Assembly (NCBI GenBank): GCA_021781695.1
Contig: JAJXWG010000003.1
Coordinates: 11,430-26,634 of the forward strand
From: Pseudomonadota bacterium
GTDB taxonomy: Bacteria > Pseudomonadota > Gammaproteobacteria > Burkholderiales > Gallionellaceae
Direction: 5' to 3'
DNA: 15,205 nucleotides
The position numbers and the translations under genes are program-made. This document shows positions 1 to 6,665 of this stretch, piece by piece. The notes under the pieces are model-generated. The model worked only from the letters and a program-made list of their open reading frames with translations, was not told where the DNA came from and made no database searches. The first letter of the stretch is position 1. The number at the start of each line of letters is the position of its first letter.

Positions 1-195
1 AAGTCCAAGCGGCAGAAGTCCAAGCGGCAGAAGTCCAAGCGGCAGAAGTCCAAGCGGCAGAAGTCCAAGCGGCAGAAGTCCAAGCGGCAGAAGTCCAAGC
101 GGCAGAAGTCCAAGCGGCAGAAGTCCAAGCGGCAGAAGTCCAGGCGGCAGAAGTCCAGGCGGCAGAAGTCCAGGCGGCAGAAATCCCGGCGGACG
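1..195 (+). repeat. 15-bp coding tandem repeat (VQAAE repeat) in pilL
   Basis: Twelve full 15-bp units fill bases 1–180. The first nine are identical (aagtccaagcggcag) and the last three differ only by a synonymous Gln codon change, caa to cag. A thirteenth, degenerate unit follows (181–195). In the kinase frame each unit reads Val-Gln-Ala-Ala-Glu, which should form a charged, alanine-rich helical linker before the last HPt domain. The array runs off the left edge, so its full copy number is unknown. The near-perfect DNA identity points to recent slippage or unequal crossover. Because the unit is a multiple of three, copy changes alter linker length without shifting the frame. Confidence 0.97.
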
Positions 196-2459
196 AGGAT
201 GTCAACGAGACGCTGCGGGAGATGCATGCTGAAGAGCCTGCACAGGTTAAATCGGTACATATGCGCGGGCCGATGCTGCGCGATGATCTGGATGAACAGT
301 TGCTGCCGATTTTCCTGGATGAGGCGGATGAACTGCTGCCCAAGATAGGCGATTGCTTGCGCGCGTTGCGCCAGGCTCCCGATGGAGAGCTGAATCTGTT
401 GAACCGTCTGCTGCATACGCTAAAGGGCAGCGCGCGCATGACAGGTGCGATGCGAATGGGCGATATCGCGCATACGATGGAAAGCAGTTTGCTCGAGGAG
501 ATCCTTGCGAGCGAGACATTGGATGCGCTGGAGAGCGATCTGGACCAGCTCAACACGCTGCTTGAAGAGTTGCGCAGCGGCAAGGTTCAGGCAACGGAGG
601 AACCTGCCGCAGTTGAAGAGATGGTCGAAATGACGTCTGCCGGATTGGAGCGTGCGCAGCAGGTGGGCATGCTGCGCGTGCGTTCGGACGTGATAGACCG
701 ACTGGTCAATCAGGCGGGCGAAGTCAGCGTGGCGCGCTCGCGCGTGGAAACCGAGCTGCGTGCATTCAAGGACGGACTGCTCGAGCTTTCGGGCAGTGTG
801 ACCAGGCTGCGCAAGCAGTTGCGTGAAGTGGAAATTCAGGCGGAAAGCCAGATTCAGGCGCGCGTTTCGCTGGCAGCCGAACACAACGAGCAGTTTGATC
901 CGCTGGAGTTTGACCGTTTCACTCGCTTGCAGGAGTTGACGCGGTTCATGAATGAAAGCGTGCATGACGTGCAGACGGTTCAACAGACGCTGTTGAAAAA
1001 TATCGACGAGACCAATTCGGCCCTGTTTGCACAGGCGCGATTGAACCGCGAACTGCAGCAGAATCTGATGGGTGTGCGCATGGTGCCGTTTAGCAGCATG
1101 AGCGAGCGGCTCTACCGGCTGGTGCGTCAAACCGGCAAGGAGCTCAACAGGCGCGCCAACCTGGAATTGGAGGGTACGAACGTAGAACTGGATCGCAGCG
1201 TGCTGGAGAAAATGACGGCGCCGTTCGAGCATTTGCTGCGCAATGCGATCGTGCATGGCCTGGAAGATGAGCAGCAGCGCATCAACAGCGGCAAGGATGC
1301 GATCGGTGAAATACGCCTGAGCCTGCGCCAGGAAAGCAATGAAGTCGTGTTTGAGTTCAGTGATGACGGCAAAGGCCTCAATTTTGCCGGCCTTCGCGCA
1401 GAGGCCTTGAAGAAGGGCCTGCTGGGAGATATCAGCGATGACATCAGCGAAGATCAGTTGGCGCAGCTGATTTTCACTACGGGTATCTCAACCGCGGCTG
1501 AAGTGACCGAAATAGCAGGGCGCGGCATAGGCATGGACGTGGTGCGCAGCGAGATCACGGCATTGGGCGGACGCATTGATGTCACCTCGCAGCCGGGAAA
1601 GGGGACGCGTTTTACGATCCATCTGCCCTTGACGCTCGCGGTGACCCAGGTGCTCATGGTGCAAGCCGGAGACCATGTCTATGCGATTCCATCCACCATG
1701 GTGGAGCAGGTTCGTCAGGTGAAGCCCGATGAACTGCAAGCGCTGTACAGTAAACAAAAAATCGAATGGGAAGGCAATAACTATCCTTTCAGCTATTTGC
1801 CAACCTTGCTGGGCGATGAGGAACGCGTGCCAGAGATTAAGCCATATAACGCGCTGCTGCTGCTGCGCAGCGGCAACCAGAGGATAGCGTTGCATGTTGA
1901 CGAGTTGCGCGGCAACAGGGAAGCGGTGGTCAAGAATATCGGTCCACAGCTGTCGAGACTGCCCGGTATCGCGGGAGCGACCGTGCTGGGTAATGGCGCA
2001 GTGGTATTGATTCTGAATCCTGCCCAGATGAAGCAGCGCTTAGCGGTGCGCAAGGCACCCAGGGTGGAGACGGTATTGCCGGATGCACAGCCCACCATCA
2101 TGGTCGTGGATGATTCGCTGACCGTGCGCAAGATCACCACGCGCTTGCTGACGCGCGCAGGCTATCAGGTGGTGACGGCTCAGGACGGTGTCGATGCGCT
2201 GGAAAAGCTGAACGAACTTATCCCTTCGGTGATGCTGCTCGATATTGAGATGCCGCGCATGGACGGTTTTGAACTGACCAAACTGATGCGACGCGAAGAA
2301 AGGACGAAGAATATCCCTATCATCATGATCACCTCGCGTGCGGCAGACAAGCATCGGGACTTTGCGATGGGCCTGGGCGTCAATGCGTATCTTGGCAAGC
2401 CCTTTCAGGAAGATGATCTGCTTGAACAGATAGCCGCATTGTTGCCTGTAACGGCCTAG
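3..2459 (+). CDS. pilL: Hybrid chemotaxis-type histidine kinase/response regulator, PilL/ChpA family (5' partial)
   Basis: This is the central kinase of a type IV pilus (twitching) chemosensory pathway; it would pass phosphate from its own HPt to response regulators such as PilG/PilH. The frame is open from the first bases, so the true start lies upstream and the ATG at 222 is internal. Numbered from that ATG, the order is: HPt domain (about 20–120, phospho-His H65 in HTLKGSAR), a long helical dimerisation region (about 150–300), an HATPase with N box around N341, DDGKG at 381–385 and GRGIG at 433–437, a CheW-like domain (about 470–610), and a C-terminal receiver with acceptor D674 (LLDIEMPRMDG) and the usual DD pair. 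Upstream of 222 the frame reads a five-residue repeat (VQAAE). Family members often carry several HPt domains, so more probably lie outside the window. Assignment to the Pil/Chp rather than a flagellar system rests on the HPt–HATPase–CheW–REC layout and the algH/ruvX/pyrB neighbours. Confidence 0.87.
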   Translation, partial: VQAAEVQAAEVQAAEVQAAEVQAAEVQAAEVQAAEVQAAEVQAAEVQAAEVQAAEVQAAEIPADEDVNETLREMHAEEPAQVKSVHMRGPMLRDDLDEQLLPIFLDEADELLPKIGDCLRALRQAPDGELNLLNRLLHTLKGSARMTGAMRMGDIAHTMESSLLEEILASETLDALESDLDQLNTLLEELRSGKVQATEEPAAVEEMVEMTSAGLERAQQVGMLRVRSDVIDRLVNQAGEVSVARSRVETELRAFKDGLLELSGSVTRLRKQLREVEIQAESQIQARVSLAAEHNEQFDPLEFDRFTRLQELTRFMNESVHDVQTVQQTLLKNIDETNSALFAQARLNRELQQNLMGVRMVPFSSMSERLYRLVRQTGKELNRRANLELEGTNVELDRSVLEKMTAPFEHLLRNAIVHGLEDEQQRINSGKDAIGEIRLSLRQESNEVVFEFSDDGKGLNFAGLRAEALKKGLLGDISDDISEDQLAQLIFTTGISTAAEVTEIAGRGIGMDVVRSEITALGGRIDVTSQPGKGTRFTIHLPLTLAVTQVLMVQAGDHVYAIPSTMVEQVRQVKPDELQALYSKQKIEWEGNNYPFSYLPTLLGDEERVPEIKPYNALLLLRSGNQRIALHVDELRGNREAVVKNIGPQLSRLPGIAGATVLGNGAVVLILNPAQMKQRLAVRKAPRVETVLPDAQPTIMVVDDSLTVRKITTRLLTRAGYQVVTAQDGVDALEKLNELIPSVMLLDIEMPRMDGFELTKLMRREERTKNIPIIMITSRAADKHRDFAMGLGVNAYLGKPFQEDDLLEQIAALLPVTA

Positions 2460-2481
2460 AGGCATTGGGTTTCTTTCAACA

Positions 2482-2510
2482 TTGTGAAGGACCGCATAGC
2501 CGGATACAAT
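2482..2510 (+). promoter_or_regulatory. Possible sigma-70 promoter for the yqgE–ruvX–pyrB operon
   Basis: TTGTGA (2482–2487) and TACAAT (2505–2510) are separated by exactly 17 nt, matching the −35 and −10 consensus at 4/6 and 5/6 positions. Transcription from it would begin about 6–8 nt after the −10, at or next to the ATG at 2517. That would give a leaderless or almost leaderless message. This is by-eye matching only. Confidence 0.4.
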
Positions 2511-2516
2511 GCCGGC

Positions 2517-3077
2517 ATGTCCAAGTTCGATCTTACCAATCATTTTCTGATTGCCATGCCTGCCATGCAAGAGGGTTTCTTTGCCGGCACGTTGACCTAT
2601 ATCTGCGAGCATGATGAAAACGGCGCGCTGGGTCTGGTCGTCAACCGCCCGATCAGCCTGACGATGGCTGAGATGTTCGAGCAGGTCAATATTCCACTGC
2701 ACCAGGCATCGCTGGAACAGGTGCCCGTGCATGTGGGCGGACCTGTGCAGGTTGAACGCGGCTTTGTGCTGCACGACACCGCTCAGGACTGGCAGTCGAC
2801 GCTGCGCATCAATGCCGGGCTTGCGCTGACAACCTCCAGGGATATACTCGAAGCAATGGCTGAAGGGAAAGGGCCGGATCATTTTCTGGTGACCCTTGGC
2901 TATTCCGGGTGGGAACAGGGCCAGCTCGAGCATGAAATCAACGAGAACACATGGCTTACGGTGCCGGCCAATGAACGCATCCTGTTCGGACTGCCTGCGG
3001 AAGAAAGACTGGGTGCGGCGATGGCGCTGCTCGGCGTGAATTATTCGATGCTGGTCGAGGACGCAGGGCATGCCTGA
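2517..3077 (+). CDS. yqgE: YqgE/AlgH family protein (UPF0301)
   Basis: This is a conserved protein of the AlgH/YqgE family, about 186 residues, the usual family length. Its biochemical role is unsettled; the Pseudomonas member was named for an effect on alginate genes. Family features visible are the opening NHFLIAMPAMQ, YICEHDENGALGLVVNRP, the central VGGPV block and the LGYSGWEQGQLE block. An in-frame GTG at 2484 would add 11 residues, but it lies inside a possible −35 box. The ATG at 2517 places the protein start just before the conserved HFLIAMP segment, as in E. coli YqgE. Neither start has a convincing Shine-Dalgarno sequence. The gene overlaps ruvX by 8 nt, and the yqgE–ruvX pair is common in proteobacteria. 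Confidence 0.93.
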   Translation: MSKFDLTNHFLIAMPAMQEGFFAGTLTYICEHDENGALGLVVNRPISLTMAEMFEQVNIPLHQASLEQVPVHVGGPVQVERGFVLHDTAQDWQSTLRINAGLALTTSRDILEAMAEGKGPDHFLVTLGYSGWEQGQLEHEINENTWLTVPANERILFGLPAEERLGAAMALLGVNYSMLVEDAGHA

Positions 3078-3618
3078 CACCAGAGAGCAGATGACAGAGG
3101 ACAGAGTACAAGAAAAAACTCGCGCAGCGACAGCATTCAATCCACAGTCCTCAGTCCTCGATCCTCTGGAAGGCACCCTGTTAGCCTTTGATTTCGGGAC
3201 CATGCGCATAGGGGTGGCTGTCGGCAACACCTATTCTTCCAGTGCGGAACCCCTGACAACCATTGTTGGCGAGAAAAACGAAGAGCGTTTCGCCAAGATA
3301 GCTGTGCTTGTCAATGAATGGCAGCCTGCGGCTTTGCTGGTCGGGCTGCCCTTGAGCGACGATGGCACTCCGCACGAACTGACTGCGCTTTGCAGGCGCT
3401 TTGCAAATCGCCTTAACGGCAGATTCAATCTGCCCGCGATACTGGTTGATGAGCGTTATACTTCGCATGCTGCCAGCAGCCAGCTTGGCAGGGAAGGAAT
3501 AACTGGCAGGGAGCAGAAGAAATGGATAGACCAATATGCAGCGCAGCAGATCTTGCAGGCCTATCTGGACGAGCCAGCGACCGGCATTCGGGCAGGCAGA
3601 GGTTTTGTGCATGAATAA
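3070..3618 (+). CDS. ruvX: RuvX/YqgF-type RNase H-fold nuclease (pre-16S rRNA processing), with an unusual N-terminal extension
   Basis: RuvX/YqgF is an RNase H-fold endonuclease linked to maturation of the 16S rRNA 5' end and to Holliday-junction resolution. The core begins near residue 36 with GTLLAFDFGTMRIGVAVG, and acidic residues fit the family active site: D41, E128 in VDERYTS and D154 near the C terminus. VGLPLSDDG is also typical. At 182 residues it exceeds the usual 138–150, mainly through about 35 extra N-terminal residues coded by short heptamer-like repeats (3081–3165). No ATG, GTG or TTG lies closer to the core, so the real start is the ATG at 3070, with GAGG about 9 nt upstream, or the one at 3091. 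The C terminus also has a short extra tail. It overlaps yqgE and pyrB by 8 nt each, suggesting translational coupling. Confidence 0.9.
   Translation: MPDTREQMTEDRVQEKTRAATAFNPQSSVLDPLEGTLLAFDFGTMRIGVAVGNTYSSSAEPLTTIVGEKNEERFAKIAVLVNEWQPAALLVGLPLSDDGTPHELTALCRRFANRLNGRFNLPAILVDERYTSHAASSQLGREGITGREQKKWIDQYAAQQILQAYLDEPATGIRAGRGFVHE
3081..3169 (+). repeat. Heptamer short repeats forming an imperfect inverted repeat within the 5' end of ruvX
   Basis: The left arm (3081–3106) reads as 7-nt steps: cagagag, cagatga, cagagga, cagag. The right arm (3145–3165) reads cagtcct, cagtcct, cgatcct. The outer ends ccagag (3080–3085) and ctctgg (3164–3169) are exact inverted complements, and the arms are purine-rich and pyrimidine-rich. 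The element is in frame and codes for the non-conserved RuvX N terminus. It resembles heptanucleotide short tandem repeats or MITE-like inserts, but its origin is inferred. Confidence 0.6.
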
Positions 3619-4570
3619 TCCGCAACTCAATGAGCGTGGCGAACTGCAGCACCTTTTGACCACGGAAGGCTTGCCTGTGCGCATCATGCTCGACATACTC
3701 GATCGCGCATCAACTTTTCTGGATGCCGCCGATGAAGGGCGCGAGATCAGGAAGGTGCCGCTGCTGCATGGCAAATCGGTATTCAATATTTTTTTCGAAA
3801 ACAGCACGCGCACGCGCACCACATTCGAGATCGCAGCAAAGAGACTATCTGCGGACGTGGTCAATCTGAACATCGGCTCGTCGTCAACCAGCAAGGGCGA
3901 GACGCTGCTCGATACGGTGGATAACCTGTGCGCGATGCATGCCGATATGTTCGTGGTGCGCCATTCGCAAAGCGGTGCGGCGCACCTGATCGCCCGCCAT
4001 GTCGCACCGGAAATACACGTGATCAATGCGGGCGATGGGCGTCATGCGCACCCTACCCAGGCGCTGTTGGACATGTTCACCATCCGTCATTACAAGAAGG
4101 AATTCCACAACCTGCGCGTCGCAATCGTCGGCGACGTGCTGCATTCACGCGTTGCGCGTTCGCAGATACATGCGCTGACAACGCTGGGGGTGCCCGAGGT
4201 CAGGGTGATAGCGCCCAAGACCTTGCTGCCGACGGCAGTCGAAAATCTCGGCGTGCAGGTCTATCACGATATGGCGAAGGGACTGAAGGATGTGGATGTG
4301 GTGCTGATGCTGCGCCTGCAGAACGAGCGCATGCAGGGCGCATTGCTCCCGTCCGGCCAGGAGTATTTCAAGAATTACGGGCTGACCGAGGAAAAACTAG
4401 CCTATGCCAGAAGCGATGCAATTGTGATGCATCCAGGGCCGATGAACCGCGGCATCGAGATCGACTCGCGCGTGGCAGATGGCGCACAGTCCGTGATTCT
4501 TTCACAGGTGACCTTCGGCATCGCGGTGCGCATGGCGGTGATGAGCATTCTGGCAGGAAACAACAAATGA
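3611..4570 (+). CDS. pyrB: Aspartate carbamoyltransferase catalytic subunit
   Basis: This enzyme condenses carbamoyl phosphate with L-aspartate to N-carbamoyl-L-aspartate, the committed step of pyrimidine synthesis in the cytoplasm. The 319-residue length is normal. The carbamoyl-phosphate motif FENSTRTRT lies at 62–70, the active-site lysine loop SSTSKGE around K95, HPTQALLD at 147–154, and the aspartate-side HPGPMNRGIE at 274–283. The ATG at 3611 is chosen because AGAGG lies about 8 nt upstream and the N terminus then matches family length; the same frame is open upstream, but that part is ruvX read in another frame. It overlaps ruvX by 8 nt and the next gene by ATGA. No pyrI regulatory-chain gene is seen. 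The next gene codes for a non-catalytic dihydroorotase homologue, so a PyrB–PyrX dodecamer of the Pseudomonas type is likely. Confidence 0.97.
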   Translation: MNNPQLNERGELQHLLTTEGLPVRIMLDILDRASTFLDAADEGREIRKVPLLHGKSVFNIFFENSTRTRTTFEIAAKRLSADVVNLNIGSSSTSKGETLLDTVDNLCAMHADMFVVRHSQSGAAHLIARHVAPEIHVINAGDGRHAHPTQALLDMFTIRHYKKEFHNLRVAIVGDVLHSRVARSQIHALTTLGVPEVRVIAPKTLLPTAVENLGVQVYHDMAKGLKDVDVVLMLRLQNERMQGALLPSGQEYFKNYGLTEEKLAYARSDAIVMHPGPMNRGIEIDSRVADGAQSVILSQVTFGIAVRMAVMSILAGNNK

Positions 4571-5844
4571 ACATACACATCAAGAATGGCCGGCTGATCG
4601 ATCCCAGAAACGATCTCGATGCAATTCTGGACGTGTACGTTGCGGACGGGAGCATCGCGGCGATAGGCAATGCACCGGCGGGTTTTGTTGCAACAGAAGT
4701 GATCGACGCGACAGGGCTGATCGTTGCACCGGGACTGATCGAGCTGGCAGCGAGGCTGAGGGAGCCGGGCTTTGAATACATGGCCACGCTGGAATCCGAA
4801 ATGGATGCGGCTGTGGCTGGCGGTATCACCAGCCTTGCCTGTCCGCCCGACACCGACCCGCCGCTTGATGAGCCGGGGCTGGTTGAAATGCTGAAGCATC
4901 GCGCGAAGAATCTGCACCAGGCACGCCTTTATCCGGTGGCCGCATTGACCACCGGACTCAAGGGGTGCGAGCTGACAGAAATGGCAGAGCTGGTGGATGC
5001 CGGATGTGTCGCGTTCAGCCAGGCCGATGCGCCGCTCACCGATACTCGGGTTCTGTACCGTGCGATGCAATATGCAGCCACTTTCGGTTTTTCGGTATGG
5101 CTGCGCCCGCAGGACAGTTTTCTGGCGCGCGACGGTGTTGCGCACGACGGCGAAGTGGCGACGCGCTGCGGCCTGCCGGCGATTCCCGTGTGCGCCGAAA
5201 CAATCGCTCTTGCAACAATGCTGTCGCTGGCGAGAGAAACCGGCGTGAAGCTGCACATCTGCCGGTTGTCGAGTGCGGCGGGCGTGGAGATGATACGTCT
5301 GGCCAAACAGCAGGGGCTGGATGTGACCTGTGACGTTTCGATCAACCACGTGCACTTGTCCGAAATGGACATCGGCTTTTTTGATCCGAACTGCCGGCTG
5401 AACCCGCCGCTGCGCAGCTTGCGCGACCGCGCTGCGCTGCGCGCAGGTTTGCTGGACGGAACCATAGACGCGATCTGCACCAATCATGCGCCCGTGGATG
5501 AAGATGCGAAGCAATTGCCTTTTGCCGAAGCGGAGTCGGGTGCGACTGGGCTGGAATTGCTGCTGCCTTTGCTGTTGAAATGGGCGCGGCAGGATAAAAT
5601 CACACTGTCCGATGCGCTGGCAAGAGTCACGTTGCGCCCCGCACAGGTGCTGGGCCTGGATGCGGGCCATCTGGGCATCGGCGCTGCAGCTGACATCTGC
5701 GTGTTCGACCCGGATATGTATTGGCGTGTTGAGCCTGCCGCATTAAAGAGCCAGGGAAAGAACACGCCTTACATCGGACAGGAAGTGCAGGGAAGGGTGT
5801 GCTATACGCTGGTCGATGGCCAGATCGTGTATCAAAGCCAGTAA
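4567..5844 (+). CDS. pyrX: Dihydroorotase-like protein lacking all metal ligands (PyrX/PyrC' pseudo-enzyme)
   Basis: The sequence follows class I dihydroorotases along its 425 residues (opening IKNGRLIDP, APGLIEL, LREPG at 64–68, LNPPLRS, HAP). The metal-binding residues are changed, however. The usual DxHxHLREPG reads ELAARLREPG (both His replaced, A61 and R63); FSDDG reads FSQAD; the H-x-E-D position reads RPQD (R180); the ICH/AHVS histidine is R233; and TDHAP reads TNHAP (N306). Catalysis is therefore very unlikely. In Pseudomonas, a similar inactive homologue (PyrC'/PyrX) is needed to assemble active PyrB. The 4-nt ATGA overlap with pyrB fits equal-ratio synthesis of two complex subunits. 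A true dihydroorotase should be encoded elsewhere in the genome. Many databases would label this gene simply pyrC. Confidence 0.9.
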   Translation: MNIHIKNGRLIDPRNDLDAILDVYVADGSIAAIGNAPAGFVATEVIDATGLIVAPGLIELAARLREPGFEYMATLESEMDAAVAGGITSLACPPDTDPPLDEPGLVEMLKHRAKNLHQARLYPVAALTTGLKGCELTEMAELVDAGCVAFSQADAPLTDTRVLYRAMQYAATFGFSVWLRPQDSFLARDGVAHDGEVATRCGLPAIPVCAETIALATMLSLARETGVKLHICRLSSAAGVEMIRLAKQQGLDVTCDVSINHVHLSEMDIGFFDPNCRLNPPLRSLRDRAALRAGLLDGTIDAICTNHAPVDEDAKQLPFAEAESGATGLELLLPLLLKWARQDKITLSDALARVTLRPAQVLGLDAGHLGIGAAADICVFDPDMYWRVEPAALKSQGKNTPYIGQEVQGRVCYTLVDGQIVYQSQ

Positions 5845-5846
5845 CC

Positions 5847-5924
5847 ATGATTGAGACCGCAATGGCTTTCCCAGTACAGGGCTTTGCCCTAAGTTGTTGC
5901 GTGAAGGAGCGAGTAAGCAAATGA
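5847..5924 (+). CDS. Possible 25-codon small ORF linking pyrX to the next gene
   Basis: An ATG three bases after the pyrX stop opens a 25-residue frame (begins MIETAMAFPVQG, with a Cys-Cys near the end). Its TGA overlaps the ATG of the next gene as ATGA. There is no Shine-Dalgarno sequence before it, and the segment carries a small hairpin (agggc/gccct, 5878–5890). It could be a coupled leader peptide or chance. Confidence 0.15.
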   Translation: MIETAMAFPVQGFALSCCVKERVSK

Positions 5925-6622
5925 CGAATGAAATTGATCCGCCTGTTCCGATGGTCGACATGAATAACAGCCTGACCGATGAGGAGCGGTTGCGGTTCGA
6001 GCAGCAGTTGCATGAAAAGAATATCGAGCTTGCGCTCTATTCGGCCGCTGACTCTTTGACGCGCGCGAGACTTGAGCTCGATATTGCCGAAATCCTGATC
6101 TGGCTGGAACGAAAGAAGGAAGCCTGGGATATTGCGCGCGCCGCATTCGATGCGGCGTTGAAAAAAGAATCCTGGCAGGATGCGGTGGAGGCCTGCAATG
6201 TGCTCTACCAGACCGAACAGCCGCAATCGATACCCGCGCTGGGCATGGGTGTGTGGCTATCAGTGACTTTCCCGGTAGCAGCACAGCTTACCTATGCGAT
6301 GCTGGACCATGTGGTGTCGGAAACGCCAGACTATGCCGATGGCGCAGCGCTGGCTGCAATCACCGCACGCTATGTGATTGACCTGCGCGCAACAGATGAG
6401 GAACACGGGGACTGGAGCCTGCTTGCCAACCACCTCATCGCAAGGGTCGCTGCGCGCCACAGCAATGTGGAGGATCAGAAGGGACTCGATGCATGGATGG
6501 ACAAGCTGGGTCTGCGCGATCCGCAGGTTTTCCTGCCACGCTTAAGTCAGGTGGTGGACGCCATCGTCGGCGACTCGTGGTGGTTTGAGCGCGACGTTTT
6601 GCGCGATAAATTGCCGGATTGA
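5921..6622 (+). CDS. Conserved-looking helical protein of unknown function
   Basis: I do not recognise this 233-residue family. The ATG at 5921 is preferred because AAGGAG lies about 11 nt upstream; a TTG at 5894 would add nine residues. The sequence is acidic and looks almost wholly helical. Residues about 40–100 (ARLELDIAEILIWLERKKEA and following) resemble two TPR-like helical hairpins. A more hydrophobic stretch around 105–150 contains WLSVTFPVAAQLTYAMLDH, but is not clearly a membrane helix. The C terminus (GDSWWFERDVLRDKLPD) is distinctive, with paired tryptophans. No signal peptide, cysteine cluster or nucleotide motif is visible. It follows pyrX by 76 nt on the same strand and may be co-transcribed; it ends at a strong hairpin. 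A scaffold or adaptor role is possible but unproven. Confidence 0.8.
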   Translation: MTNEIDPPVPMVDMNNSLTDEERLRFEQQLHEKNIELALYSAADSLTRARLELDIAEILIWLERKKEAWDIARAAFDAALKKESWQDAVEACNVLYQTEQPQSIPALGMGVWLSVTFPVAAQLTYAMLDHVVSETPDYADGAALAAITARYVIDLRATDEEHGDWSLLANHLIARVAARHSNVEDQKGLDAWMDKLGLRDPQVFLPRLSQVVDAIVGDSWWFERDVLRDKLPD

Positions 6623-6627
6623 GCAGG

Positions 6628-6656
6628 CCGTTTTCCCCTCAAGAAGGGGAAAACGG
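6628..6656. terminator. Strong hairpin between convergent genes
   Basis: A perfect 12-bp inverted repeat (ccgttttcccct / aggggaaaacgg) with a 5-nt loop lies between the stop at 6622 (+) and the transporter stop at 6666 (−). It has four T/A pairs inside the stem, but no U-run after the stem on either strand. It probably acts as a bidirectional transcript end, though not as a textbook intrinsic terminator. Confidence 0.55.
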
Positions 6657-6665
6657 GAGGCGGGG

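Noticed and set aside
1..180. CRISPR array
   Set aside because: The units are directly adjacent without spacers and code in frame for VQAAE repeats.
2040..3230. 396-codon minus-strand open frame opposite pilL/yqgE/ruvX
   Set aside because: It lies opposite well-supported genes, is rich in His/Arg/Gln typical of reverse-strand frames, and shows no family motif.
3536..3610. Upstream in-frame ATG for pyrB inside ruvX
   Set aside because: It would add 25 residues unlike any PyrB; the ATG at 3611 has AGAGG at good spacing.
3928..4566. Upstream extension of the dihydroorotase-like frame into pyrB
   Set aside because: The extra residues are pyrB read out of frame; the ATG at 4567 with AGGA about 8 nt upstream matches the family start.
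4402..5670. 422-codon minus-strand open frame opposite pyrX
   Set aside because: A mirror of the real coding sequence with biased composition and no motif; pyrX is clearly the gene.
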